Positions 34,453-43,526 of a stretch of DNA of 64,000 nt are shown here, one piece after another. A program made the translations under genes and the position numbers. The notes under the pieces were generated by a model. That model had not been told where the DNA came from. It made no database searches and was given only the letters and a program-made list of their open reading frames with translations. The stretch's first letter is position 1; the number at the start of each line of letters is the position of its first letter. Location: positions 101,010 through 165,009 of the forward strand of contig NZ_CP043507.1 in assembly GCF_008365315.1 (NCBI RefSeq), in the 5' to 3' direction. The DNA is from Acetobacter vaccinii (lineage in GTDB: Bacteria > Pseudomonadota > Alphaproteobacteria > Acetobacterales > Acetobacteraceae).

Positions 34453-34793
34453 GTGCCAAAGTAAAGACTGCTTGGGTTCCTGATTGCGGGGACATCGTTT
34501 GGCTGGAATTTGATCCGCAGGCGGGCAGGGAGCAGGCAGGACACCGGCCTGCTGTTGTGTTGAGCCCCGCCAGTTATAACGCTAAAGCTGGAATGATGCT
34601 GTGCTGTCCGACAACGACCAAAATCAAAGGCTACCCCTTTGAAGTGGCTCTGACTGGAAAAACTGCCAGTGTGGTTTTGTCAGATCAGCTCAGAAGTCTG
34701 GATTGGCGCGTGAGAAAGGCAAAGCTCAAAGGCAAAGTTTTACCAGAAGAGCTTGAGGCCATCCGGCAGCGTATCAGATTGCTGCTTGGGTGA
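34449..34793 (+). CDS. mazF: MazF/PemK-type mRNA interferase toxin
   Basis: 114 aa, starts at a GTG overlapping the antitoxin stop. PemK/MazF hallmarks: PDCGDIVWLEFDPQAGREQAGHRPAVVLSP with the catalytic Arg-x-x-x-x-Gly area, MLCCPTTTKIKGYPFEV, and VVLSDQLRSLDWRVRKA. Ribosome-independent endoribonuclease. Looks intact. Confidence 0.92.
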   Translation: MSAKVKTAWVPDCGDIVWLEFDPQAGREQAGHRPAVVLSPASYNAKAGMMLCCPTTTKIKGYPFEVALTGKTASVVLSDQLRSLDWRVRKAKLKGKVLPEELEAIRQRIRLLLG

Positions 34794-34856
34794 TAAAAAT
34801 AAGTTTCCTGAAATATTTTGATAATAGAGAATAATAAGAAACCGTCTGTTTTGATA

Positions 34857-36151
34857 GGTGGAGGGATCGAAGAACTATTGGTTGATGTACCTTGGTTTTG
34901 ATTTTGGGCTTTTGGCGTTCTGATTGACGCTATCTGGGGTAGCATTCGATCTGCGTTTTGAGCAGATCGAGTGTTGTCCCCTGCTGAATGACTACGCGCT
35001 CGCGTTCAATCTTTCGAGGAAGAGGAAGCGGCGCATGTTGTAGACGATATTGGCCAGGCCGCTCCTCATGGTGGCTCGGGTGATACCGACAGTCCGGACA
35101 AACAGCCCCGTCTGTGACTTCTGATCGGCAAAGACATGCTCGACACGCGAGCGGATGACCGACTTTCCAGCATTTGATTTCTGGATATGCCGGGGCATAG
35201 GCTTGAGATGCGGCTTTTTGCGATGAACCTTGGAAACAAATCCCTGCTTTTCCATGAAGTCTTCATTGGCTTTTGAGCGATAGGCCGTGTCAGCCCAGAC
35301 ACTTGAGGCCGTATTGGTTTTATCCAGCAGCCCCTCTCTCAATCTCGCGCCATCACTGGCGGCGGCATGCGTTGTTTTCCATTTCCGGATGAACCGGTAT
35401 TTCCGATCGATGGAAACATGCGATTTATAGCCAAAGAACGGGATGGCGAGATCACTGGATGGCATGGTTCCATCATCCTGCCGCTTCGCTTTGGTGAACT
35501 TTAGCGTCCAGCGCGCATGACGATCTTTGTGCGACAGCTTTGACGGCTTGTCCTGCCAGTCTTCAGGAATACGTCCTTCCCGAAGATCGGCTTTCTCTGC
35601 GTTGGTGTTCCGCTACTTTGGAGCCGCTACCAGTGTGGCATCCAGGATCTGGCCTGACATCGGCAAATACCCGGCGTTGCGCAGGGTCGCATCAAAGCGG
35701 TTGAACAGCCCATCGATCGCACCCGCCTGGGTCAGACGCTCGCGAAACAGCCAGACCGTTTTGGCATCCGGCACCCGATCTGAAAGTCCCAGCCCAAGGA
35801 AACGCATAAAGGAGAGGCGATCGTTGATCAGATATTCCGTCCGCTCATCAGACAAATTGTTGAGCGTTTGGATCACCAGAATTTTGAACATCAGCACCGG
35901 ATCAAATGGCGGTCGTCCGCCTTTGCTTCCGTCAGAATACGCCAGAGCCTTCTCCAGGTCAGGGCGGAAGACTTCAAAATCCACAGTCCGGGAAAACGCT
36001 TCGAGCTGATCACCGAGCCCGCTCAGCCGAGCAAGCCGCTCTTCAACGTCAAAAAATCCCGCCTGCTTCATGATCCATACTCCAATCAACGCAAGGAAAA
36101 TGGAATCACAGAGCAGACCTCAATACCAGAGGGTTTTTCGAACCCTCCACC
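34857..36151 (-). mobile_element. IS5-family insertion sequence (about 1.3 kb)
   Basis: Terminal inverted repeats: GGTGGAGGGATCGAAGAAC on the left (34857-34875) and GGTGGAGGGTTCGAAAAAC on the reverse complement at the right (about 36133-36151). Carries one transposase on the minus strand. No clear target duplication seen. Confidence 0.8.
34992..36089 (-). pseudogene. IS5-group transposase with an in-frame TAG stop
   Basis: The frame from 36089 (or MKQAGFF at 36074) gives FRPDLEKALAYSDGSKGGRPPFDPVLMFKILVIQ, LGLGLSDRVPDAKTVWLFRERL and GQILDATLVAAPK. After one TAG (35613-35615) it continues RNTNAEKADL...HARWTLKFTK..., KSHVSIDRKYRFIRKW and RSRVEHVFADQK to the end at 34992. All in the same frame. 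Relatives have Gln at this place (CAG), so one C-to-T change explains the stop. Inactive unless the stop is suppressed. Confidence 0.88.
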
Positions 36152-36333
36152 TCCGTAAAGTCTGTTGGGCAGTGTGTGCGTTGGTAACTACCACATCCAA
36201 GCAGCGCCTCACGCCGACAGAAAGTTTTATGCGTCCAGACCAGCTTGAAAAGCTGTGACATCAGATCACAATTCTTATTGGGGCATAATGATAAGAAAAG
36301 TGGTTTAAAAAAACTCTTAGTTTACAATTTATT

Positions 36334-36645
36334 TTATTCATAGCTCCTTCTTTTTTCTTCATCTTCAATAAATTTTATAATATCAGAATCTATTTCTAAG
36401 AATTTTTCATCAAACTCCCAACCTAAAATATTGCATGAAAACTTATTAATTTCTATTATAGATTTTTTTATTTCATTCTTATAATCATTTTTCCAAAATA
36501 AATTCTTTTTATAAAAACTATTTGGGTAATCTGCATTTGTCAAACGGGATATTTCTAATCTTGCTTTATCCAGGTCGTTACTTGAGATGTGACTTATTTT
36601 TTTATACATTGATAGTGATACAATTTTTAGTTCGAATTCTGACAT
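36334..36645 (-). CDS. Small AT-rich hypothetical protein next to the HNH gene
   Basis: 103 aa from the ATG at 36645 (GAGGTG a few bp upstream). Mostly charged and helical, ends in EDEEKRRSYE; not recognised. Same strand as the HNH gene at 36714-37526 and 68 bp after it, with the same low GC, so the two may be one transferred unit. Confidence 0.55.
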   Translation of the reverse strand: MSEFELKIVSLSMYKKISHISSNDLDKARLEISRLTNADYPNSFYKKNLFWKNDYKNEIKKSIIEINKFSCNILGWEFDEKFLEIDSDIIKFIEDEEKRRSYE

Positions 36646-36713
36646 TATCACCTCACAGGTTTAGGATACAAAAATCGGAATCTATTGTATTTATATAATT
36701 ATAAAAAATTCTA

Positions 36714-37526
36714 TTAATTATCAAACCGAATTTTCGGTCCAATTGGTCCTGAACGAGACCATCCGGAAGGTAGATCTGAATATGTTGGAGTATGACGTTC
36801 TGAAAGAGCGCAGATTAAGAAAAGATACTGAGGCGCTCCAAATTGAAAAATTGAAAAAAAACCTCCTTTGGTAGAAAAATACCTATAAAAAAATTGGTTA
36901 GATATATTATGACCTGTCTCAACAATTATAGGAATTCCAACCATTTTTTCGATGATATTCCAAAAATTCTGTTCGTTAACGTATTCACTGGGAATTTTAT
37001 ATGAAATTACTTCACCACTGAATATTTCTAGATTGTGTTTAAAATAACCTGTTTGAGCAAACCAGACACATAATTCATTCAACAACCGGGTTACCTCTGG
37101 ACCACAAGTAAAAACGGTCCAATCTAACATTCCTAATTTGATAACTGTATTCTGGCTACCAAGGCGGTGGCGCAGAATTTTTTTACTTTGTATTTTAGAT
37201 AGCTGTTGAAATTCCTCAAGAAGCTTTGGATTGTTATTTTTAATAGCTTTATAGCGAATTAAAAAATCATCTTCTTTTTCTTCCATATTCCAATCCATAA
37301 GGGACAATATAAAACCTATAGATTGTTCATCATTTTTTTTTGATGAATTGCACGAAAAACAGCAAGGATATATATACCCCTCGGGGTACTTCCTATTATG
37401 AAAAATATTACGTGGTGGGAAATGATCTACCGTTGTTGCCACTTCACCACAATAACAGCAGTACTTATTTTCTGGTAAAGCAAGAAATTTTTTCTTACTT
37501 ATCTGTTTTTGTTTTCTTTCTCCCAT
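36714..37526 (-). CDS. HNH-type (CxxC...DHFPPR...CxxC) putative nuclease
   Basis: 270 aa. Finger near the N-terminus: CCYCGEVATTVDHFPPRNIFHNRKYPEGY, then CCFSCNSSK. Strong start: AAGGA 7 bp before the ATG. The same plan as the protein at 5446-6342: MGE(R/A)K start, (T/S)V(D/E)H(F/M)PP(R/K), second CxxCN, and a 200-residue helical C-terminal part. AT-rich. Possibly a defence nuclease; only the finger is solid. Confidence 0.75.
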   Translation of the reverse strand: MGERKQKQISKKKFLALPENKYCCYCGEVATTVDHFPPRNIFHNRKYPEGYIYPCCFSCNSSKKNDEQSIGFILSLMDWNMEEKEDDFLIRYKAIKNNNPKLLEEFQQLSKIQSKKILRHRLGSQNTVIKLGMLDWTVFTCGPEVTRLLNELCVWFAQTGYFKHNLEIFSGEVISYKIPSEYVNEQNFWNIIEKMVGIPIIVETGHNISNQFFYRYFSTKGGFFSIFQFGAPQYLFLICALSERHTPTYSDLPSGWSRSGPIGPKIRFDN

Positions 37527-37584
37527 ATTTATTTCCTTTCATTGTTTCTAACAATACCCATGTGTGTGGTGATTTTCAAAATTA

Positions 37585-38217
37585 TCAACCTTTGCGTAAT
37601 GCCGCATTGCTCCATGCACTGATTAGTACGACATTCTGCTCAGCAAGCGTGCAACGGGTATCTGACGGTGCTGCCGGAAATTCATTCTGCACTGGCGGCT
37701 TCAGCGTTCCGGCCCGGAATTTTGCCATGATTCCGGCAATGGCGTCCCAGGCTCCCAGTAACCACTGGCTATGGAACCAGGCCTGAGAAATCGTCTCACC
37801 CGCAGCATAGGCCTCCTGGCGATAGGTCGGGTCACGCAGGCGTTGTTCCACGGTCGTCTGACCTCTGATCTGCTCCTGCCAGAACAGCGCATCCCGGGCG
37901 GCCGACAGTTCCGTCAGGCTTTGCTCCACAATAGGCTGCAGCCATTCCCGAAACCGGGCCTCCAGTTCGTCAGCACTGGTGACATCCCCGTAGTCATAGC
38001 CCGTATCGCTCAGAACCTGCCGCAGACCACGCGCCCCATCCCTGCGGAGTGTCTCTGCCTTGCGCGGAGCCCTCAGACCTGACTGGAACAGCGCCTGCCG
38101 GACGGTGTCACAGTCGATCTGCTGGGCCTGCAGCGTCTCGATCGTACGCTCGGCCCGACGTTCCAGGCCTAGCCTGGTGACGGATGTGGTGGTCGGAGCA
38201 GAATGCGTCTCAGACAT
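37585..38217 (-). CDS. RepC-associated hypothetical protein
   Basis: 210 aa from the ATG at 38217, which overlaps the repC stop by 8 bp, so translation is coupled. Contains RLGLERRAERTIETLQAQQIDCDTVRQALFQSGLRAP and a helical C-terminal half; no known domain. The tight link suggests a helper in plasmid replication or partition, or its control. No ParA is visible. Confidence 0.7.
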   Translation of the reverse strand: MSETHSAPTTTSVTRLGLERRAERTIETLQAQQIDCDTVRQALFQSGLRAPRKAETLRRDGARGLRQVLSDTGYDYGDVTSADELEARFREWLQPIVEQSLTELSAARDALFWQEQIRGQTTVEQRLRDPTYRQEAYAAGETISQAWFHSQWLLGAWDAIAGIMAKFRAGTLKPPVQNEFPAAPSDTRCTLAEQNVVLISAWSNAALRKG

Positions 38218-39514
38218 GATACTCGGATCCCTGGTGAGTGACACTGGGCCGGATGCCCGCCTCCATCGTGCCTTTGAGAGCCTGCTGGCGCAAGGCATGC
38301 AGGCTGCGGTCCAGATGAAGCTGGTGCCTGGCTCCCCGTTCGATGAGAGAGCGGAAATACGCATCCCGGAAGCGGATACTCTCGCCCTGGTCCAGACGGG
38401 CCGCCATGATGATGACAGTCACCGAGGCTTCATAGACCCCCAGCACCGTGCAGCCCAGTTTCCAACTGGCCCAGGTGATCCCGATCCGGCCGGACAGCTG
38501 ACGGGCCGCATCCGCCAGTTCGTCCTGTGAGGGTCTGTCCGTGTGACAGAACTCCCGCAGTGACGGGCAGACGGTCATGTAGAGGAGCGACGTGCCCTTG
38601 AATCCCCGCAGCGCCGATGTGGCCACCCGGTCAGTGTTCAGCGTGGGAAGATCCTGATCCTCACACCGCAGCATTTCAATGCAAATGCGGCGTTGAGCCG
38701 CTACATCAACAGAAAGAGTTTTTTGAGTGTTAAGTGACTCTGTATAGTGGGTGCCAGTTTTGGCATCCATGGGTGCCACTTCTGGGATACACGACGCAGT
38801 TTTCTGCGGCTCCAGAGCCTCCTTATCCGCAGGGTTTTCCACAGGCAGATCACGCCAGAGGTCTGTCATGGCCTCGTGATAGGATTGTAGCGTCTGAAGG
38901 CTCAGTGTCTGCCGTCTGAGGCGCATCAGCCGCGCGGCCGCCACGATGGTCTCTTCCCGGCCGGTCTGCTCCGCCCGATACCGCACCTGGTCATACAGAT
39001 CCGCAATGGCGTCCCGCAGGAACGTAATTTCGGCGCGCTGTCGCCGCTCAGTTTCCAGCTGCTGCTGCAACTCCGGCCAGCGATAGCGCAGGGACGCAAG
39101 GCTGAACCCCACCACCACGTCCCCATCCGTTCCCTGCCAGCGCCGGCCACGCTGACCGTTCCGGCCATCTGAGGCAACCAGGAAACGGGCGTCCGCCAGT
39201 TCCCGGATGGCCCTACGCAACCCGCTCAGCGACAGGCCGCTCCAGGCCATGAGCGTGGCATTATGGGCGTAGATGAAGGGGACACCCTCGACCCAGGCCT
39301 CCGGGGTCGTCTTTTCCACCATCCGGATCAGCAGATGATACGCGTTCCGACCGATCTGCAACGCAGTGGGCAGAGCGCGCAGGACGTTGAGCAGTTCGTA
39401 TTTTCCCGGCCAGGCGGGGACAGGCGTTTTCAGTTCCTCGCGCGCCGCCAGCATGGCGGGTGTGAGGGTGCGTTTGCCACGGCGCACCAATGGGCGCGGC
39501 TGGTCTGGTGTCAT
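38210..39514 (-). CDS. repC: RepC-type plasmid replication initiator
   Basis: 434 aa. N-terminal part with PAWPGKYELLNVLRALPTALQIGRNAYHLLIRMVEKT, FIYAHNATLMAWSGLSLSGLRRAIRELADARFLVASDGRNGQRGRR, and VVVGFSLASLRYRWPELQQQLETERRQRAEITFLRDAIADLY. This is the winged-helix layout of alphaproteobacterial RepC, which binds the origin (often inside repC itself). The C-terminal half is less conserved, as usual. No repA or repB partition genes lie upstream, unlike in repABC plasmids; a RepC-only replicon is inferred. Confidence 0.85.
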   Translation of the reverse strand: MTPDQPRPLVRRGKRTLTPAMLAAREELKTPVPAWPGKYELLNVLRALPTALQIGRNAYHLLIRMVEKTTPEAWVEGVPFIYAHNATLMAWSGLSLSGLRRAIRELADARFLVASDGRNGQRGRRWQGTDGDVVVGFSLASLRYRWPELQQQLETERRQRAEITFLRDAIADLYDQVRYRAEQTGREETIVAAARLMRLRRQTLSLQTLQSYHEAMTDLWRDLPVENPADKEALEPQKTASCIPEVAPMDAKTGTHYTESLNTQKTLSVDVAAQRRICIEMLRCEDQDLPTLNTDRVATSALRGFKGTSLLYMTVCPSLREFCHTDRPSQDELADAARQLSGRIGITWASWKLGCTVLGVYEASVTVIIMAARLDQGESIRFRDAYFRSLIERGARHQLHLDRSLHALRQQALKGTMEAGIRPSVTHQGSEYHV

Positions 39515-39906
39515 TCTTCAGGTCCGGATACGGGGTCTGGGACAGCGCCTCCCGGGACCAGGCATCACCACATAGCTCTCCCGTTCGCGATTTTACTTGC
39601 GTTCCGAACGAGGCTCACGCTACAGGAGAAGAGCAGTTTTTGGCTCCTGTAGCCTGATCAAAGAGTTTTTTTGGGATGCCCTGTCTTTTCCGGTTTGCCG
39701 ACCGGGGGAGGCAGGGTTTTTCCGTTTGGGGGTTACGTCATCGGGGCGGGTCTCGGCTGCGTTGGGTGGGACTCACCCCATGGGGCGACTCTCCGGTGGG
39801 CTGCAGTCTGCAACGCGGTACCGGCGCAGACAAGGAAAACATGCCGTAATAGACTGTTTTTTCTCGATAAAGTGTGTCCAAAATTGTTTTGGGAAAGGGG
39901 CACATT
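39515..39906. promoter_or_regulatory. repC upstream region with strong hairpin, probable copy-control RNA
   Basis: The 392-bp gap holds GCTACAGGAG (39619-39628) and CTCCTGTAGC (39644-39653), a perfect 10-bp stem. It is followed by AGTTTTTTT and a second structured stretch (CCGGT-ACCGG and CCCTG-CAGGG, 39680-39715) ending in a T run. RepC plasmids often use a small counter-transcribed RNA upstream of repC; this layout fits, but direction and promoter are not proven. No gene here is supported. Confidence 0.5.
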
Positions 39907-40638
39907 TCAGCCTGTTACCTTTTCCGCAGCGCCACTGCCCATGCGGGAGGAGACCGTCTGGTAATACTGCCCGACCGTCCATCCCGTCATGTTGTTCGCC
40001 GCCAGCGTCTTGGCCGAAACATATTTACTCAGGGGGGCACTCTGATCAGATTCGGTAGCCAGTTCCGACCCCGCCTTGGTTCCGAACATGTAGGCGCCAT
40101 AGACCTGGGCGGAAGTGGCTGTCGTGCCTGTCGTTTTGCTTACTGAACGCGAGTAGTCGCTGATAATGGCGCTGGAGACCTTGGCCTGCACGACCGGGTC
40201 GCTACGGTCCGCGCCACTCAGCCCGAGTTTGGACGCATACTCGTTCCAGGTTCCGTCCGTGATCTGCCACACACCCTTGGCGGAGGATGTCGCATTGCCG
40301 ACATTCTGATAGTGGCTTTCGATCTGCCCGAAGGCTGCCAGTGTATCAGGATTGATCCCTGCGGCCTTGGCTGCTGCAACAGCATCGGCCCCATAGGACT
40401 GGCCCAGCAATGTGCTCATGGCGTCAGTCGATCCCCAGGAGCCGCTATAGCTGGCGCTGGATGTCGTGGTGCCACTGGTGCCAGAGGCACTGCTGCTGGC
40501 ACCCGTATAGGCAAAGGTGGGCGCCCCGATCTCCTTGGCCAGGGGAATGATCTGTTCGGGCACCGCCGCCCTGGCGGCCTCCCCGGAAAGGGAGACCACC
40601 AGACCCAGCCAGCACCGAAAATGGCGCTGATACCGCAT
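39907..40638 (-). CDS. Secreted lytic transglycosylase-like protein
   Basis: 243 aa. N-terminal hydrophobic signal (about residues 8-24, ending ARA-AVP). Ser/Thr/Gly-rich linker (45-70). SLT-like domain with GINPDTLAAFGQIESHYQNVGNATSSAKGVWQITDGTW, where the Glu in QIESH is the expected catalytic acid. Likely opens peptidoglycan for the conjugation machine. The start codon overlaps the stop of the gene before it (TAATG). Confidence 0.8.
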   Translation of the reverse strand: MRYQRHFRCWLGLVVSLSGEAARAAVPEQIIPLAKEIGAPTFAYTGASSSASGTSGTTTSSASYSGSWGSTDAMSTLLGQSYGADAVAAAKAAGINPDTLAAFGQIESHYQNVGNATSSAKGVWQITDGTWNEYASKLGLSGADRSDPVVQAKVSSAIISDYSRSVSKTTGTTATSAQVYGAYMFGTKAGSELATESDQSAPLSKYVSAKTLAANNMTGWTVGQYYQTVSSRMGSGAAEKVTG

Positions 40639-41111
40639 TACAGATCCGGATGACTGAACATGACCATGCCATCGCTGGCACGAATACCTGTCACTACGCA
40701 GCCAGTCGGGTGATCAGCCACCAGCGGACGGTAAGGCACCACATCCCGACTGGGTATCCAGGCCATGGTGGTTGCGTTGCGGATGATCTTGGTCCAGCCC
40801 GCAACGGTCGTGTCCGTGACGGCAATCTGCGGGGCCGCCACACCGATCTGGTGCGAGCGTGCGCTCGGGCCTGCATAGACAGGCTCAAAGTCTGTCCGCG
40901 GGCTCATGCAGGTCGCGGGCTGGGGCAGGGGGTGCAGGGGTGCTGCCGGGGGTGGGTCAATCGGCTTGCCCCAGTCGCGTGGCCCAATCTCCTGCTGCCG
41001 CTGTGCAGACATGCGGTCCAGTTCTTCGGGCGAGACATGCTGGGCGTGGGCCGTGCCCAGCGTGCCAGCGGCCAGCATGGCCATCATCAGTGTTTTCATC
41101 GGTGTCCTCAT
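40638..41111 (-). CDS. Secreted SH3-like protein, operon partner of the transglycosylase
   Basis: 157 aa from the ATG at 41111 (AAGGA 9 bp upstream). Signal peptide (MKTLMMAMLAAGTLGTAHA), Pro-rich linker, then a beta-rich part with AGPSARSHQIGVAAPQIAVTDTTVAGWTKII and TMAWIPSRDVVPYRP, which reads as a bacterial SH3-type fold. Probable cell-wall-binding partner. Divergent from the Dsb-like gene at 41228. Confidence 0.65.
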   Translation of the reverse strand: MRTPMKTLMMAMLAAGTLGTAHAQHVSPEELDRMSAQRQQEIGPRDWGKPIDPPPAAPLHPLPQPATCMSPRTDFEPVYAGPSARSHQIGVAAPQIAVTDTTVAGWTKIIRNATTMAWIPSRDVVPYRPLVADHPTGCVVTGIRASDGMVMFSHPDL

Positions 41112-41227
41112 CGCTGTTGTCCTTCTTTCAGAGTAACCCGCCCAGTTGTGGGTGCGGACAGACGGTGCCCGAAAGCACCCACAACGGGCTGTGAGACGCT
41201 GCTCATGGATCATCAGGAGAGACGACC

Positions 41228-42169
41228 ATGAGACAGATTACGCCCACGCTGCTTGTTGCGCTGGCAACCCCGGGGATGGCAATGGCTGCAACACAGTGCA
41301 GCGCCCCGGCCCAGGCCATGACGGGCCCGACAGTCCAGCAGGCCCCGGTCAGTTCACCCCACCTACGGCCCCTCGATGCGGCCGAGATTGCCAGCAGTCC
41401 GGCCCTGGCCCGGATTGCGCACAATGGCGCAGAACTCTGGGAAATCGACACCGCCGCCCAGAACCATGGGCTCATGGCGGTCTTTGCGCGCAATGGCAGC
41501 AATTTCCGCACGTTCTACATCACGCCCGATCATGAGGCGGAAATCGGTGGAATCATGTGGGACAGAAATGGACACAATCTGACCCGTGCTGCCCTGGCAA
41601 CCGTGGATGGCCTGGTGCCCACCATCCACTGGAACCCCAAAGCGCCACCGTCAGTCCAGCACCCGGCCAGCACAGGCGCGCCCAAACCCGGCATCGACGT
41701 CGTCCAGAGAATGAGCCAGGCATCCTACGGCCTCTATGGCCCGGACAGTGCGCCACGGGTTTACATGATTGTTGACCCGCTGTGCCCCTACTCGACCCGC
41801 GCGCTCGAACGCCTGCGGCCCTACGTGGACAGCGGGCGACTTCAGCTTGCCCTTGTGCCGATCAGCATCAATGACTGGGAGAACGGTCGCCAGAGCACAC
41901 CGGCTGCCCAGGCCATGCTGTCCTCAGCCCATGGTCACATGCAGGAAACCTGGCAGAAGATCATTGCCAGCGGGCATGCAGACCCGGCCGTGCCCCCGGC
42001 CCCCGAGGCAGCGGCCCAGCTCGCGCTCAACCTGAACGCGGCCCATGATGTCGGGATGATGGGCACACCCACCCTGATCTGGCGGGACAGTGACGGGGTG
42101 ACGCATAACGAGGCTGGTCTCCCCGATAATCTGGATCAGGCCATAGCCCGGATGAAGGCCCGGCCATGA
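41228..42169 (+). CDS. DsbC/DsbG-like periplasmic thioredoxin-fold protein with CPYS active site
   Basis: 313 aa. Signal peptide (to AMAA), N-terminal dimerisation-like part, then a thioredoxin fold with VDPLCPYSTRALERLRP and the cis-Pro loop GMMGTPTLIW. The usual CxxC is CPYS (186-189), so one Cys is lost; such variants bind rather than shuffle disulfides, or act monothiolically. Conjugative plasmids often encode a Dsb-like chaperone for pilus or secretion proteins. Overlaps the next gene by 4 bp. Confidence 0.85.
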   Translation: MRQITPTLLVALATPGMAMAATQCSAPAQAMTGPTVQQAPVSSPHLRPLDAAEIASSPALARIAHNGAELWEIDTAAQNHGLMAVFARNGSNFRTFYITPDHEAEIGGIMWDRNGHNLTRAALATVDGLVPTIHWNPKAPPSVQHPASTGAPKPGIDVVQRMSQASYGLYGPDSAPRVYMIVDPLCPYSTRALERLRPYVDSGRLQLALVPISINDWENGRQSTPAAQAMLSSAHGHMQETWQKIIASGHADPAVPPAPEAAAQLALNLNAAHDVGMMGTPTLIWRDSDGVTHNEAGLPDNLDQAIARMKARP

Positions 42170-42594
42170 GCAAGGCAAAACGTCTGGGCCGTCTGGCCGG
42201 GTGGTTGGTGTATCCACTGGTTGCACCCTTTGTGCAGGGTATCCGCATGGCGGGCGATGTGCGCGATATGATGCGGGTTATCCGGTCTGACGCCTCAGAC
42301 GGCGAGGCAACAGCCCCACCCGAAGCGGATGTGCACCAGGCGAGGCAACAGAGCCGCCGCAACGGGCGCAGCATGGGGGCGCTTGCGCTGGGCGTGATGG
42401 CTCTATGGGGCGGCAGCGTTGTCTGGGGGCATGTGCGCCCCTTTGGGCTCCAGGGATTGCAGACCCTCATCCTGGGGCTGATGGCTGGCATACGGGCCTT
42501 GCTGGCCTGTTATCGCAACTGGTTGCTGAGGGTGGGCGAGGTCAGGCCAGTCGCCAGCTTTCTGCGTGACCCGCGAAATCTTTGGCCACGTTGA
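42166..42594 (+). CDS. Membrane protein of unknown function
   Basis: 142 aa. A short hydrophobic stretch near the N-terminus (LAGWLVYPLVAPFVQGI), a charged loop with Gln/Arg-rich residues, and a hydrophobic segment (SMGALALGVMALWGGSVVWG) followed by another (LQTLILGLMAGIRALLACY). Coupled to the Dsb-like gene (4-bp overlap), so probably linked to the conjugation apparatus. Family not recognised. Confidence 0.65.
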   Translation: MSKAKRLGRLAGWLVYPLVAPFVQGIRMAGDVRDMMRVIRSDASDGEATAPPEADVHQARQQSRRNGRSMGALALGVMALWGGSVVWGHVRPFGLQGLQTLILGLMAGIRALLACYRNWLLRVGEVRPVASFLRDPRNLWPR

Positions 42595-42772
42595 ACAATC
42601 ATGCCTGGGGGCTTTTCTCTGGTATTTTTTAAGGGTGTATCGTCCCCAGGAATGGGAGACTAATTCGCCTGGTTTGAAGATATTTTTGAGCGGCCCTTTG
42701 TGGAACACCATCAGCCTTCCTACATAAGACGTGTTCCTTTCAAAGGCCGTCCATCGTGGCGGGAGGTTTACA

Positions 42773-43102
42773 ATGTCCCATGTTACCACTCATTCCTTGA
42801 AAACACGTCTTGCCGGTCTCTTCGGTGCCGCAGTCTTTGGGATTGCCGTGTGTGGCTCCATTGCTCAAGCGGCCCCAGCCGATGGCCCGATGGCTATTTG
42901 GGCTGCAGATCACCAACATAACACCAAGAGCGCGCGACCACTGCTCAAGATCGTTCACATAAATACGCAGGCTGACGCTCTGGCTGATGCACAATCCCTA
43001 CTTCCTACCTACACAACAAGCAGTCATGAAAGCGCCTCTGGGCAGCGTGATGAGGGTTTACACTCTGCACATCTCTGGATTGGTCTGCATCACGCTGGTT
43101 AG
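42773..43102 (+). CDS. Small secreted hypothetical protein
   Basis: 109 aa from the ATG at 42773, with GGGAGG 7 bp upstream. Signal peptide: RLAGLFGAAVFGIAVCGSIAQAAPA. The mature part is short, polar and His-rich, without known domain. Could be a spurious frame, but the ribosome site and signal support it. Confidence 0.5.
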   Translation: MSHVTTHSLKTRLAGLFGAAVFGIAVCGSIAQAAPADGPMAIWAADHQHNTKSARPLLKIVHINTQADALADAQSLLPTYTTSSHESASGQRDEGLHSAHLWIGLHHAG

Positions 43103-43236
43103 AGAGGTCCGATCTCACTTGCTATTGGCCAGATCAATCAGAAATATGACCGTATTTCATGGCCTGATAACCCTTGGAACAGGTGCTTATCAGGCCATTG
43201 TGGAAGTTCATGATATCGAATTCCCAAAAGGTAATT

Positions 43237-43485
43237 TTAAAGGTCATCCAGCCTGACATGGATGAATGACTGGCCAGACCGTGCATCAGCAACAGCATTA
43301 AGTCGCTGATCTTCCAGCTTATCCATCATAGCTTCGAACATGGCGTTGGGTACACAGTAAAAAACAGGTTTATTGCTGTCCAGAATAGCGACAGCGCCAC
43401 CACCGCCAGCGGAAACGGTTGCAATCGGGTTGCGTTTTAGCTCAGAGAGACTGGCTATTGTATCCGTAAGAATACAATGCAGCAT
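43237..43485 (-). CDS. Phd/YefM (StbD-like) antitoxin, no intact toxin partner
   Basis: 82 aa. SLSELKRNPIATVSAGGGGAVAILDSNKPVFYCVPNAMFEAMMDKLED is the Phd/YefM layout, closest to StbD. The frame that starts overlapping its 3' end (43247, ATGACCTTT) stops after 37 codons and does not resemble StbE/RelE, so the toxin appears lost. Confidence 0.75.
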   Translation of the reverse strand: MLHCILTDTIASLSELKRNPIATVSAGGGGAVAILDSNKPVFYCVPNAMFEAMMDKLEDQRLNAVADARSGQSFIHVRLDDL

Positions 43486-43526
43486 ATTATAAATCCTGCA
43501 TTCTATGAACGATCAGCATCCCCAGC

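Noticed and set aside
43103..43247. StbE/RelE toxin downstream of the StbD-like antitoxin
   Set aside because: The overlapping frame stops after 37 codons and has no similarity to the toxin family that I can see.
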